64,000 nucleotides of DNA from Semisulcospira habei (GCA_036245525.1 BTPG01000007.1:165254976-165318975), one strand, 5' to 3'. Positions 33,181 to 44,350 are shown, counted from the first letter of the stretch. The notes: generated by a model from the sequence alone, not told the origin. A program made the numbers and translations.

Positions 33181-33440
33181 GCTGATAATGCTGAGGTTTA
33201 TAAGCCTCATTGCCTCCTCAGTACAGACAATGCCGACTGAGTGACGGACCGCTGAGACAAAGTTGAAAAGTGGCTGGGTGTCTACAGATTGTAGCCGTGT
33301 CATTGGCGGAAAGACATTTGAAGTTGTACCTATATCAAAAGTAGGCAAGAAAATGCGCGCGTGAGAGATGGACGGAATAATCTTTATTTTGTTTTATAAA
33401 AGGACAGAGATTTAGACTAGCAAGCCTCTTTTACAGAGAG

Positions 33441-33514
33441 AACAATGAACAATGAACCTTTATTTTCCAACGGTAGAAGTTATTGGTAACAGGACCAGTT
33501 TTCAAACTTGCCGT
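33441..33514 (-). mobile_element. 3'-end fragment related to the LINE at 33650
   Basis: AACAATGAACAATGAACCTT and CAAACTTGCCG correspond, with changes, to the tail-proximal 70 bp of the neighbouring LINE. Confidence 0.6.
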
Positions 33515-33618
33515 GAGAGAGAGGCTGGTAGGCACACACAGAAAAAGAAAACTACGTGAACGTCCTCACTGTTAAGGGGCACTACCGGTAACTCTAATCT
33601 TGGTCCAAACATACGTTC

Positions 33619-33619
33619 T

Positions 33620-33649
<30 letters not shown>
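33619..33649. repeat. (GA)n microsatellite
   Basis: AGAGAG run directly adjoining the LINE tail. Confidence 0.9.
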
Positions 33650-33651
<2 letters not shown>

Positions 33652-33935
33652 ATGACAATGACAATGACAATGATTCTTTATTTTACAACGGTGAAAGTTT
33701 TGGTGAAACCATTTTTCGAACTTGCCGTTGCTAATCTACTTTACATATAATGCACAAATCACAGAAATACTATCATTAAATTGGGAAAAACTAAATATAT
33801 AACTAATAAAAATTGAAATATAAAGTTTTTAAAAAAAGAAATCATTGAAAAGGTGAAAATAAACATAACAAATCTCACACATACACACAATTATAAAGGT
33901 ATAAATCTTCATACATACATTCATAAACACAAGCA

Positions 33936-33936
33936 C

Positions 33937-33994
<58 letters not shown>
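33936..33994. repeat. (CA)n microsatellite in LINE 3' UTR
   Basis: About 58 bp of CA, inside the LINE's 3' untranslated region. Confidence 0.9.
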
Positions 33995-33996
<2 letters not shown>

Positions 33997-34097
33997 ACAT
34001 GCAGCATTAGCATCTTGTATTAACTGAAGATATAACTGAATTGAAGAGTTAGAAAGGGAAAAATCGTACACTGCAAGTGCAGGTTGCTGTGAAAATC

Positions 34098-36967
34098 TTA
34101 CGATGCTGAGGTGAGGTACTTGAAGAGAGCGGTTTTAAAAGACGAAAGCGTTGTTGATGTTGTAACATGTTTGGGCAATGTGTTCCACATGCTAGCACCT
34201 GAGAACGCTAAACTTGTCTTATAGAGATCGATTCTAGGTCGTGGCACAGTAATGGACTGCCTTGATCTGGAGTATGTTGATGCCGGGAGGAAAAACATTT
34301 TTTTTATATACGCGGGGAGTCTGTTATTCAATACTTTGAACATCGTTATTCCCTTATTGTATAATAAATGTTTTTTCAAGGGGAGAATTTCTAAGGTTTT
34401 CAGTTTATTATCCGTTGTTGAGTTAGGGTCTGAAAGGATAAGCTTCGCGGCTCTACGATGAAGAGAGTTTAGTCTCTTTAACTGGACCTCGCTTGCGCCA
34501 TCCCACACCGTAGAAGCATAATCTATATGTGACCTGATGTGGGCGTTGAAGAACAGTTTTCGTGTTTCTACATTAGCTATATGTTTTAACTTGGATAAAA
34601 TAAACAGTTTCTTTGATATTGTTTTACATATATTACTAAGATGGCATTGCCATTTAAACTGGTTATCTACAGTAACGCCGAGAAGACGATGTTCCGTTAC
34701 CTGGCTGATAGATTTGCCTTGAAGGGACAAGCTGAGTGAGAGAGTGCCGAGCTGGTGCTTTTGGCGGGTACTTACAACCATACATTCAGTCTTTGCAGGG
34801 TTTAAGATCATGGAATTGTTACTGCACCAGCTGTTAATGTCCTGTAATGTGTTTTGTAGGCGCGTGTCAATTACTGACAAATCCTTATCGGGAGTGTGTA
34901 TCGCAGCATCATCAGCGAACATATCGCATGCAACACTATCATCACTAATTGTGAGTGGAAGGTCGTTAATGAATAAACAGAATAAAAGAGGGCCTAAAAT
35001 AGAGCCCTGGGGCACGCCATGCTTTACTTTGCAGTGACTAGAATATGTACCATTAAGGAGAACTTTTTGTCTTCTGTTTTCTAGGTAGGATTTGAAAAAC
35101 CCGGCTGCGCTTTTAGTATATAAGGATATTTTCTTTATAAGTATGTCATGGTTCACCATGTCAAAGGCTTTCCGGAAGTCTAAGAAAACTACACCTGTTA
35201 GTTTGGAATCATTAATAGATGATAACCAGGTATCTGCCATCCTTATCAAGGCAGTGTGACAGGAATGGTTTGGTCTGAAGCCTGACTGCAGTGAATGGAT
35301 GAGATTTTGGTTTTCTAAGTATTCAGATAGATGCTTATGGATGTGCCGCTCTAAAGGCTTCGACAAAACAGGTAATAGTGATATGGGGCGAAAGTTGTTG
35401 ATTTCACTCAGATCTTTTGATTTTGGTAGGGGGATCACTTTCGCGTCTTTAAATGCGTCCGGAAAAGAGTTTTGGTTTATACAGAGATTGTAAATATATG
35501 TAATACTTTCGACAATATATGGAAGAGATATCTTGAGTATTTTTGAGCTGATCTCATCAGGCCCGGATGACTTTTTATTTTCCATCGAGGAAATTAATTT
35601 ACCCACTTCGTGGACTGCTACAGGCGGTATCGTGAATGGTTCTTTGTCCGTATTTTCCCGGTTACAGTGGTGTACTAGCACGTTTGGACAAACATACTCA
35701 CATGAGTTAGTTCCTGGTGGGATTAACGATTCGGCTATAGAGGTAAAGTGGTCATTAAACCTATTTGCAGTGAGGTGGGGTGATAAAGGCGCACTATTTT
35801 TATTTGTACCTCTAGTTAATAAATTAATGGCACGCCATACAGTAGATGAGTCTTTGCTTTGCTTAACTACTTTATCGAAAAGACATCTCTTTGCATTTAA
35901 AACCATATATTTAACACGATTACGCTGTGTTTTGTATTCAGTAAACCGCTTCTCCCTTCTCAGCTGGTCTCTAATTTCCACTGCCTCGATTATATCCGCA
36001 GTCAGCCATGGTGGAACGGTAGCGTATTTCACTCTTTTGTGTCTCAGAGGCGCGTGTTTGTTCAGCACACCAAGAAAAATCCGGTACCAGGTATCTAATG
36101 CTTTATTTGGGTCACTATCGTTATACACGTCGATGAATCGTGCTGTGGCTAAATCAGCCAAGAAAACACTTTCATTAAAGTTTTTAAACGATCTGTAAGT
36201 TATGCAAGTGTGGACTTGCTTTTTTAGCTTTGGAAGTTTTGACAGCCATGTGCAGCTAACCGGATAGTGGTCACTTACACTAAGACTATTTACTTGAGTG
36301 TTGCTAACTGCTTGAGGTTTGTTGGTATAAATATGGTCTATAATATAATAGTGGCTGATGATGGCGTAATTCTGGTGGGTGATGTTACCAATTGGTGAAG
36401 ACCGACAAGGGTAGTAGTACATTCCCATGATGGATGGGGTTTAAGAAAGTCAATATTAAAATCTCCAAGAAGGAGAACATCTTTGTTGTGAATGTCTGTT
36501 TTATCAATCATGTGTAAAAAGCTATCGTACCACTCAAAGGTGGCTGCGGGGTTTCGATACAGAAACCCAACAAGTAAGGGCGGGGATTTAGAGTTTTTGA
36601 TTTCTACCCAAATACATTCTACATCACCAGTTTCTAGGTCTTGTCGCCTGCGGGTTATGTGTAAAATGGATTGATGGATATATACCGCTACACCTGTCTC
36701 ACCCTGTACTGACGGGTCTCTCCTGATAATAGAATAATTCGGGATGGCGATGGCTTCATCACTGATGTGGGCGGCCAAACGAGTCTCAGTTAAACCGAAT
36801 AGATGGAAATAGTTGGGGGTATTAACATAAACACAGACATCCTGAACTTTGTTTGCCAGGTGGTAGATATTTAGGTGACCGATACGAAATTGTTGGCCTT
36901 TTTTCGAGGGTCTGTTCATAGTTGTATAAATCATGTTCAGATAATAAGGTAAAAAAACAGGAAACAA
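34098..36967 (-). pseudogene. LINE endonuclease-reverse transcriptase, one frameshift
   Basis: The N-terminal apurinic-type endonuclease shows LNIYHLANK, LFGLTETRL, VGFLYRNP, LLGDFNIDFL and, after the break, SDHYPVSCTW. The RT shows KKSSGPDEISSKILK, NNFRPISLLPVLSK, FLDFRKAFDMVNHD, GVPQGSILGPLLF and the catalytic MFADDAAIHT, ending FKTALFKYLTSAS. The endonuclease frame (to 36338) and the RT frame (36428-34098) are out of phase near 36345, where TTATATTATA looks like a 5-bp tandem duplication of TTATA; removing it would restore one frame. Otherwise the RT frame of 776 codons is open, so the copy is young. Confidence 0.92.
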
Positions 36968-37195
36968 AACTAGGGTACAGGATACAAATAGTAGAAGGTT
37001 ACGCAGTTAAACCAGGAAAGAAATTACATGTACAAGTAAAATATCAGATGAAACAAATAAAGACTAATAAGATAAAGAACCAGGGGACAAAACTAAGGTA
37101 CAGGATACAAATAGAAGGTTACGCAGTTAAACCAGGAAAGAGATTACATGTACAAGTAAAATAGAGAAAACAAATAAAGACTTATTCGACTTTAG
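36964..37195. repeat. 123-bp tandem duplication
   Basis: Two copies starting ACAAAACTAGGGTACAGG (36964) and ACAAAACTAAGGTACAGG (37087), both followed by GGTTACGCAGTTAAACCAGG. It may be LINE 5' UTR monomers. Confidence 0.8.
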
Positions 37196-37790
37196 TCTCA
37201 GTACGTCAGCTGAACGGCGGTTCACGCCAGAAACCGTGTATTACAGCACACGCAAAGAACACAAAAACAAAAGCTTGCAGTAAAGAATAAGAAACGACAA
37301 GTGTACGATCTCAGAAAAAAAAAACCCGCTATAAAGAAAGCGTTTATGTCAGAATTCGTGTGTATCGAAGTCCTTATGTTATAACAACACACTCGCAGTT
37401 TTCATTGAAAATGTAGGACAGGCGATAATCTCAGTCACCTGAGAACTTAAGTAAGGTTACTAGTCAAAAGAATTCACGCAATGATCGTGCACGGTGAGTC
37501 GGGTGTTCCGACTGTCCGGCGACAAAGCGGATTCCGGTCATTAATAACAAATTACACGGATAGTTTACAGTTTGTTCACTGTACTAGAAACACTGTTTCA
37601 CAGAGCAGTATCGCACTAATGATCAGATGTGGTCATCGTTTATGTGTCTCTGTCATCAGATGTGGTCATCGAAAAATCGGTTAATCCATAGTAACTGTGA
37701 CAACCATCAGCAGCTAACCTGAGTAAGTCGTCGCCGAGTTTATGCCAATTTAACAAGCGAAGTTGATGACACCTTCACGCAAACTCATAC
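37196..37790. other. intronic stretch without gene
   Basis: A short direct repeat (ATCAGATGTGGTCATCG) occurs at about 37621 and 37657. Nothing else is recognised. Confidence 0.4.
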
Positions 37791-37792
37791 CA

Positions 37793-37815
37793 TCACACAC
37801 ACACACACACACACA

Positions 37816-37860
<45 letters not shown>

Positions 37861-37876
37861 TACACACGCGCGCGCG
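37793..37876. repeat. (CA)n microsatellite
   Basis: CA run with one break, grading into CGCGCG. Confidence 0.92.
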
Positions 37877-38122
37877 ACCCACTGGTTTGTACACACATAC
37901 CCTTTTTACTTCCAGCGCCAAGTCGGTAGGAGCGACTGATTGACCCTGAAAGCAGAAAGGCAATTTGCGACCAGTTGTGCGCCCTGCAGGGCGAAAACTG
38001 ATCAGACAAAACCTTAGAGCAGTAAACGTCACTCATCGCTCCCCGTGTGTACACAGTGCAGAGATGTGATTCTAAAGCCTGTGCAGCTTGGCCCTGGAAG
38101 TAAAAGAGGTAGCGGGATGTCC

Positions 38123-38126
<4 letters not shown>

Positions 38127-38165
<39 letters not shown>
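38127..38165. repeat. (GA)n microsatellite
   Basis: AGAGAG run of about 38 bp. Confidence 0.92.
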
Positions 38166-38169
<4 letters not shown>

Positions 38170-38295
38170 TGAATCAAGTCTCCTCCACAATGACCGCAGT
38201 GAAGTGGCGCTGAACAGTCGTCTTATCTGCCGTACACATCTGATGCAGGTTCGCTTACACCCAGTTAGCAAAGGCTCACCGGGCCGACGTCACGA

Positions 38296-38340
38296 GCCGC
38301 AGCTGGTCCCGTGCATGCCTGTGCGCTGGGCCAGCTGCGG
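38296..38340. repeat. short hairpin CCGCAGCTGG
   Basis: GCCGCAGCTGGTCCC faces GGGCCAGCTGCGGCC. Confidence 0.6.
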
Positions 38341-38540
38341 CCGACATGGGCCCAGACAGTCACTGCTCACTGTGTATTCTGTTTATTGATTATTTTCCTC
38401 CGGGCCGAAATACTCGATCCTTGCCTTCATCAGAGTCCCGCGCTAAGCGCTAATGCCGAGATGGTAGTGCCGTAACCGTTATAGGTGAGAGTTCAAGGGC
38501 AGTGCCTGACAAACTTGGCAACAACAACAAAAATCGTCCG

Positions 38541-38868
38541 TTAACCCATTACATCTTGAGGCTGATTTTGTAAAATGTGCCTAGTGTTCCGGCTATGAAG
38601 GCTACATTACCGATTAGGAGATAGATTAACTGTTTAAGTTCAAGGCGCCAAGATGTGTTGATTATGATGTTCATAGAGTAGTGTCTGATGAGCTGTGAGA
38701 CCTAACATTTCAGACCTGACTAGCCACATTAATCCATTGAGGTCCAACGACTGATTGACCAAGATAATTCAAGGGTAGTGCCAGATTAGCTTGGCGCCTG
38801 CAGGCGCCAAGCTATTCTGGCACCACCCTTGAACTATCAGTCACATTTATTTCAAGCAATGGGGCGGT
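38541..38868 (+). mobile_element. type-C hairpin element interrupted by an inverted duplicate
   Basis: Left half TTAACCCATTACATCTTGAG to GTTCAAGGCGCCA (38541-38650) and right half AAGCTATTCTGGCACC to TTATTTCAAGCAATGG (about 38806-38868) match the type-C element at 54375. Between them, 38651-38812 is the inverse of 39976-40137, joined at the GGCGCC hairpin centre. The visible composite hairpin therefore has a GTAGTGCCAGATTA left arm and an ATTCTGGCACCACC right arm. Confidence 0.75.
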
Positions 38869-39215
38869 CCGTGGCGCAGTGGTTAAGGCGGCTGCCACCA
38901 ATGCCAAAGGTGCGAGGTTCGAAAACGGGTTCCGGCGTCGGACTTTTCTCCTCTGGTAAGTGTCACCGTTAATTCGGGCGGACCGTCGGGGGTTCTTTCT
39001 CCGGGTACTCCGGTTCTTCCACCCCCCACACTTTGGTACGCCCTTCGTCTGTCTTGTACTGTGTTTGTCTTAAATGGCGTAAATCCGTGTCTGTTACGTG
39101 AGTGTGCGTGTTGGTTTCAGTTCGCGGCGCTTGATTTGCCAAAAAATTGAGAAAAAGCGCCTATATAATAACGGTATTATTATTATTTTATTATTATTAT
39201 TATGTCACGTCGCGC
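38869..39215 (+). mobile_element. tRNA-derived SINE
   Basis: The head has an A-box-like GTGGCGCAGTGGTTAAGG and B-box-like GGTTCGAAA 40-odd bases apart, as in polymerase III promoters of tRNA genes. The body has no coding sense. The 3' part reads AAAAAGCGCCTATATAATAA and ends in a (TTA)n tail to about 39215. The anticodon and acceptor stems are not convincing, so it is a SINE rather than a tRNA gene. It inserted into the right part of the type-C element. Confidence 0.85.
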
Positions 39216-39326
39216 TCCAGCGCATGTCAGTCCACATCAGCTCAACAGTTGTGCCTTTCCAGCGGCTACGTGAACCAGCACATCCCTGAATGAGCGGCGG
39301 CGGCGAGCTAGTCAAACCATTACCCA

Positions 39327-39395
39327 TGTGAGCTGTCACAATCGGCGATTCAGTTGGCGTTGCAACGCCAACCGAATCGACTGTGACAGCTCATG
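39327..39395. repeat. single hairpin GAGCTGTCACA
   Basis: ATGTGAGCTGTCACAATCGG and CTGTGACAGCTCAT with GGCGTTGCAACGCC centre. The only copy I see. Confidence 0.75.
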
Positions 39396-39802
39396 GGCTG
39401 AATGTGACAGAGTTATTGATTTTCGCTACACTGTCTTGGCGCTTAATGGCTTTGTGACACTTAGCTAGCCCGCCACGTTTAAAGGAGCAATCACTGACAA
39501 TGCAGAGGTCCGGCGTGACACAAGTGGGCCGCCTGGTGATTACTAGATCTTGCGGCCCTGGGGTCTTGCGCGCCTAGAGCATCAAACACTACCTCCTAGC
39601 TACAGGTCTACTTGGCTTACAGCAAGGTCGGACATAACAACAGTCGGATATAACAACACTTTTTAACAGTTCCCTAATGAGTACTCTTTCCATGCACGTT
39701 TACTTCGCTTATTATAAAGTTTGGTCGTAACAGCGAGAAAAATGTGGTCCTTTGGTGATGCTATATCGGAAGCATATTGTATTATATTATGATTGATACT
39801 CC

Positions 39803-40059
39803 TTAACCCTTTTAGCGCCACGGGTGCCAAATTTTGGATGTGTTACTGAATGACTATGTACCAGTTGCAGGAGGTGGATTGACCATTTCCCAAATTTTGG
39901 ATGTGTTACTGAATGACTATGTACCAGTTGCAGGAGGTGGATTAACCATGATATTTCAAGGGTAGTGCCAGATTAGCTTGGCGCCTTCAGGCGCCAAGCT
40001 AATCTGGCACTACCCTTGAATTATCCTGGTCAATCAGTCGTTGGACCTCAATGGATTAA
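39803..40059 (-). mobile_element. type-A MITE with internal 63-bp duplication
   Basis: TTAACCCTTTTAGCGCC to GGACCTCAATGGATTAA. The non-hairpin flank is duplicated (copies from 39827 and 39890, both with CCAAATTTTGGATGTG). The hairpin has GGCGCCTTCAGGCGCC. Its right part and 80 bp beyond are duplicated in inverse orientation at 38651. Confidence 0.85.
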
Positions 40060-40137
40060 TGTGGCTAGTCAGGTCTGAAATGTTAGGTCTCACAGCTCAT
40101 CAGACACTACTCTATGAACATCATAATCAACACATCT
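39976..40137 (-). repeat. inverted repeat partner of 38651-38812
   Basis: About 160 bp, reverse-complementary to 38651-38812 with only a few differences seen by eye (for example GACCAGGATAATT here on the minus strand against GACCAAGATAATT). It includes half a MITE hairpin and about 80 bp of unrelated flank ending CAACACATCT. Confidence 0.9.
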
Positions 40138-40248
40138 ACATGTGGGATAGTCTGAATTTTTTTCTCACAGCCCTAGTCTCTTCAGGCACTACCCTTAAAT
40201 TATCATATTTGACAAATCTTGTGCTGAAGTGTGTTAATCCATTTAGCC

Positions 40249-40360
40249 ATGAGCCACAAGATGATATGGATTGGCTGTCACAGTTCAAGGGTGGTACCAG
40301 GATAGTTTGGCGCTTCTTGGAGCCAAACTATCCTTGCACCACCCTTGAACTACCATGGAT
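40249..40360 (+). repeat. hairpin-core element
   Basis: GTTCAAGGGTGGTACCAGGA and TAGTTTGGCGC against GCCAAACTATCC. GGATAGTTTGG/CCAAACTATCC is a mirrored variant. Confidence 0.7.
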
Positions 40361-41202
40361 GAACCGTAATGGAGTCTTTAGAGGACAACTTTTATTTTTT
40401 TAATTTGGGTACAATATGTTAAGGGGACAATTCAGATCTTAGATTCTGGATCTAACCATCACAGGCTGTAAGAGCCTAGCTCATCAGACACTACTCCTGA
40501 ATTACCATGGTACACAGGACTTCTGCTGCAGTATGTTAACCTATTTAGCCCCGAGTCCCAAAAGGGCTGGCTTAACTGGGCGAGACAAACCCGAACCTCG
40601 TCTCGGCGAGACACCCGAGACAGTCAATGCGAGATACCCGTGCCACCCGTTTATTAGGTTAGGTTCGGCACGTCTGGTCTTGTCTCGGAGAGTTCGCTTC
40701 AAATGACACACTGGGGTTGTAGCTATTAGGTACCACTATGCAAGCCTTTTGAGTTGACGCCCTTGTGCATGCAACCACTGGAACTGCAACCTGTACTGAT
40801 GACTGCGTGCACAGGAGGGTTAAGGCTAAATGACATAATAATGCAGCGTGCCCTGCAATTAGTTGTGGAAGGGGGCTTAGTGTGTTTTTAAACATTGCAC
40901 CTTGTTGCATGATTGATCAAAATTAGGAAGAAAACTCCGGCCGTCACAACACAGGAAAGAATTGATTGATCACATTAAGTTGCATTAGGTCCTGCCAAAC
41001 ATGCACTGTTACGTAGGACTCAAATGCACCCAACTCTCTCGCGCTCTGCCTCTCCCTCTCTCTCACACACACTTGAGTGCGCATGTGTTCTTATGTATGC
41101 ATAACACTGCTTTAAAAGCACAGATTCTGCTTGGACACACAACCTTGTATCTACTGGTAGATGAATTTCCAACTGGACCCCTTAACTGCAGACCCCAAAA
41201 CT
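40361..41202. other. intronic stretch without gene
   Basis: Hairpin-like fragments near 40495-40560 (CATCAGACACTACTCCTGAA, TTAACCTATTTAGCCCCGAG). The rest is unclassified. Confidence 0.4.
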
Positions 41203-41268
41203 GCAAGCGGCGTAGTAAATCATGAGCAACTGCAGATGCAGGGGATCATGAGGTTCTATGCCTCTTGT
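41203..41268. repeat. CATGAG-family hairpin, diverged
   Basis: GCAAGCGGCGTAGTAAATCA and GATCATGAGGTTCTATGCCT. Confidence 0.6.
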
Positions 41269-41424
41269 TGACACTATTTTGCAACCCTGTTCCTCTGATG
41301 ATTGTACGTGTGCGGGGGGCTGCATTGACAATTATTTCAGTAACAAACATTTAAATGCATCCAGAGCAAAACACTAAACCAGACAGTTCTGGCATGTGAT
41401 CGTACCTGAGTTACGATTCCATGG

Positions 41425-41472
41425 GCCCACGACGACCGCGTTGTGCGCCGTCCACTGCGGCCGTCGTGGGCC
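41425..41472. repeat. hairpin GGGCCCACGACG
   Basis: TGGGCCCACGACGACCGCG and GCGGCCGTCGTGGGCCC. Confidence 0.75.
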
Positions 41473-41979
41473 CGAGGAATTGTCACCCAGGTGTGGATGA
41501 TATTTCTCAAATAAACACAAGGAAACAATACCAAAACACCTGCTGTTCTTCCAAGTCTTAATGTCACATGAAATTGTTAGACAACATTGGTTAAGTGGTT
41601 CTGGAAGTATGCAGTGCCAAGACACATGCGCACACACACATGTGGGCTCGAGACTAAGTATCCACTTTCAAAGAATTTTGTTTACATACACAGATGCACA
41701 TGCATGAAAGTTGGCTAAAATGTGTGAAAACACAGGGGCCACCTAGGTGCTGGTGGGATGCTGAAAATTATTTTTGATATTTGCAAGCATGTTTGCGGTT
41801 TGTCCTGTAATCCAGACATTAACTTTCCATTTCTGCTATTAGTGTAATTAAATTTCTGGATGCAAGATTTTGAATTTTACAGATTTCTATCTGCCTGCCA
41901 ACTTTCACCCATACACACAGAAAGAGTGTGTGTGTGTGTGCGAAAGAGCATGTTTCTAAAAAGAAATTAGCAGTTAATT

Positions 41980-42060
41980 TTAACTCATTCAAGGCTCATT
42001 CCACACAGGCATATAGCCTTTTGCAGCATATCCACATGTGGCATGTCTGTAATGAGTTAA
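41980..42060. mobile_element. TTAA-bounded palindrome, decayed CATTCGAG family
   Basis: TTAACTCATTCAAGGC to GTCTGTAATGAGTTAA with weaker arms; it lies 47 bp from the syntaxin exon at 42107. Confidence 0.65.
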
Positions 42061-42106
42061 AGAATTTTTCCAACAACAAAAAAAGGTTCTTAAAAACTGC
42101 ACTGAC

Positions 42107-42181
42107 CTTTCAACTTTGCCCTCACTTTGTTTGCATTTTTCTTGATCTCCAGCATCAAGTCCTCTAACTCTTCCTTCATTT
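42107..42181 (-). CDS. STX1: syntaxin-1 exon: Hb helix
   Basis: 75 nt. The first two bases AA complete a Lys codon with the A ending the exon at 45505; reads KMKEELEDLMLEIKKNANKV then RAKLK, and one G carries over. This is the Hb helix of the Habc domain. The acceptor is TTCCACAG and the donor GTCAGT. It is followed by the 31-kb intron. Confidence 0.94.
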
Positions 42182-42244
42182 CTGTGGAAAGACAGACAAC
42201 TCTTAAAAAATGTGAATAACAACATTGTCATTGTCACCATCTTC

Positions 42245-42326
42245 GTGTGCTAGTCTGTGATTTTTTACCTTATGGCCTCAAGCCTTAAGGTAAAAAAATC
42301 AATCAACAATAATCACAGGCTGCAGA
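42245..42326. repeat. GTGCTGG-family hairpin, expanded right arm
   Basis: GTGTGCTAGTCTGTGATTTT and AAGGTAAAAAAATCAATCAA then AATCACAGGCTGCA. Confidence 0.55.
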
Positions 42327-42739
42327 ACAATCATATCATAATAGTGTGTTTTTGTGTATGAAAATGCCAGATTTATTCTGCCAGTGTGGCGATAGTAGGT
42401 GTACGTCATATCTTAATGCAGAACTATAGTGCAGGAAATGCTAAAACCATGTTATGATCAAGAAAAGAAGATTCATTTAATTAAAAAATAATCAGTGGAA
42501 AAATAAGGCAATGAAACAAAACATCACACAACCTCTTAAAAAAAAAAAAAAAAAGAGAAGAACTTTCACACATCCTAGCTGGTAAATAACAATTGCACAG
42601 CTAATAATGGCAGGCAGCTGTCACACCACTGTACAGATATCAAACAATGAGCTCAAAAAGTTCAGCAGAATGTTACAGTGTATTCATATCCTCACTAGCT
42701 GAACAAACATCCCAACATCTTTTGACACTGCTACATGTT

Positions 42740-42970
42740 TTAAGCCATATCATTCAGATTCAGAATACACCAGTGTGTGAAATAAGTTTGACTAAAATAG
42801 TTCAAGGGTAGTGCCAGAATAGCTTGGCGCCTCTAGGCGCCAAGCTATTCTGGCACCACCCTTGAACTAAAGCCATTTATAACCTTATCTGTAAGTACTA
42901 TAATGCAGCTTGCATATGGCAGAGTACAAATTTGAAGCTTTTAGCCTCAGTATGATATAATATGGGTTAA
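42740..42970 (+). mobile_element. MITE, end type B
   Basis: TTAAGCCATATCATTC to GATATAATATGGGTTAA. Hairpin GTTCAAGGGTAGTGCCAGAA against TTCTGGCACCACCCTTGAAC; one unmatched pair. Confidence 0.85.
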
Positions 42971-43105
42971 TTGTAAATTTCTAGTACTGAACCTATTTCA
43001 GTGGGGGTGGTGTTCATTTCATCTAGCAGTGAGGGGGTTAAAAAATCTGACCCACCCGGTTACCCCACTTCACTGCTTGAATCCTCTGTGCATGCAGACA
43101 CCAAT

Positions 43106-43201
43106 ACTGTGAACCCTTTGGCTGTCGGTCACACTTTTTGTAATGATTTCTTTTGGAATCATCGTGACAAAAGCCCTACTGACAGCCAAAGGGTTCACAG
43201 T
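43106..43201. mobile_element. palindrome, CCCTTTGGCTGTCGG family
   Basis: ACTGTGAACCCTTTGGCTGT and ACAGCCAAAGGGTTCACAGT; arms over 35 bp. Flanks read TGAA/TTCA in place of TTAA. Confidence 0.8.
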
Positions 43202-43395
43202 ACCAGTGGCTGCATATACAAAGGGATTAATCTCTAGCAATAATGTTATACCTTATGTTTATGTTTTGTGTCATTTTTTAAATTTCTGACATTTATTATT
43301 TCAGATCTCCCATAGGAAATAAACACATTGCAGCCTGGTTTTGAAATTCCCAAATTTGGGACATGTCTGCTAGAAAAGAATAGAAGACAAATTGA

Positions 43396-43475
43396 CCACA
43401 GCAGTTCAAGGGTAGTACCAGAATAGCATGGCACCTCAAGGTGCCAAGTTATCCTGGCACTACCCTTGGACTATC
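43396..43475. repeat. hairpin-core element, diverged
   Basis: GCAGTTCAAGGGTAGTACCA and CCTGGCACTACCCTTGGACT. Confidence 0.65.
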
Positions 43476-44257
43476 ATGAGTGATCCTTTTCCTGATGTAG
43501 TGTATAGGGGCTGACCTGAAATTTCTCCCCTGTTCAGTGTTGCACTTCATTTGACGATTTTTAATTTATAGACAATCTGCGTGCATGTGTGTGTGTGACT
43601 GTCCATGTGTGTATGAGCATGTGTGTGCTTTTGCATGCACCCACATTATTGCAACCCCATCCGCACACAATTTATATCTTTGGGTCAATCACAGGCATAG
43701 ACGTATGTTAATTACCAGGGTGCATACCTACGTGCAACACCCTTTGTGCATAAATGCACACAAAAAAATAAATCAATCCAAAAGATGGCCAATTTCTACG
43801 TTTCAAAACGTCTGAGTAAGCATGACACTGTATTATACACATAAATATGTCACCAGCGAAATGCAATCTCAACGGATCTATCCTTAGGCGCAATATAGAT
43901 GGTAACAGCTGGTCAAAATATTGTGGAGAACTCGATCAGGTGTTATGACTGTATATCAAACAGACTTAGTGCATGGACTTGGTACGTATATATGGTCCAT
44001 CCGTCTTCCTGAAACAAATACTAGGGACGGCTTGAGCACGACAGCTCAAGAGTAATGCCTGATTAGCTTCGCACGTTACTTTTACTTTGTGTGTGAATAT
44101 GGGTGCATCGCCATGGTTTTTGACAAAACATAACCTCAGAAGTGACGTTTTGGTGTGAAATCATGTTTTGATGCAGTTGCCTCCTTTGAATTGTTTTCCC
44201 CATTTTCTGATGTAATCTCTAACCCATCGCTCAACAGGAAATGCTCGTAGCTGCCTT
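43476..44257. other. intronic stretch without gene
   Basis: GT-rich patch at 43578-43635; a weak hairpin-core relic near 44040. No exon recognised. Confidence 0.4.
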
Positions 44258-44350
44258 GTGAACCCTTTGCGTGTTTGTAGCAGTTTTTGTCAGGATGATT
44301 CTAGCAGGAATCATCCTGGCAAAAACTGCTACCGACATGCAAAGGGTGAA
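44258..44350. mobile_element. palindrome, CCCTTTGCGTG variant
   Basis: GTGAACCCTTTGCGTGTTTG and GACATGCAAAGGGTGAA, with AGGATGATTCT/AGGAATCATCCT inside. Confidence 0.75.

Larger units (their letters stand above)
33650..36967 (-). mobile_element. jockey-group (L2/CR1-like) LINE
   Basis: Minus-strand element. The 3' end is a hexanucleotide tail (TCATTG)n at 33650-33673 preceded by an AATAAAG signal. Coding for endonuclease and reverse transcriptase spans 34098-36967. The 3' UTR (33674-34097) contains a (GT)n run. The 5' boundary is unclear: coding sense fades at 36967 and a tandem duplication follows up to about 37195, so an ORF1 may be missing. It sits in sense orientation in the 31-kb syntaxin intron. 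Confidence 0.9.
10915..42106 (-). other. 31-kb syntaxin intron
   Basis: Delimited by the donor after 42107 and the acceptor before 10914. It contains no recognised host exon. It holds dozens of hairpin elements, a 24-bp minisatellite, tandem repeats, a jockey-group LINE in sense orientation, a SINE and microsatellites. Alternative exons or unrelated small genes cannot be ruled out by eye. Confidence 0.8.

Noticed and set aside
38869..38945. A tRNA gene
   Set aside because: A-box and B-box words are present, but the cloverleaf stems do not close and the sequence continues into a SINE body with a (TTA)n tail.
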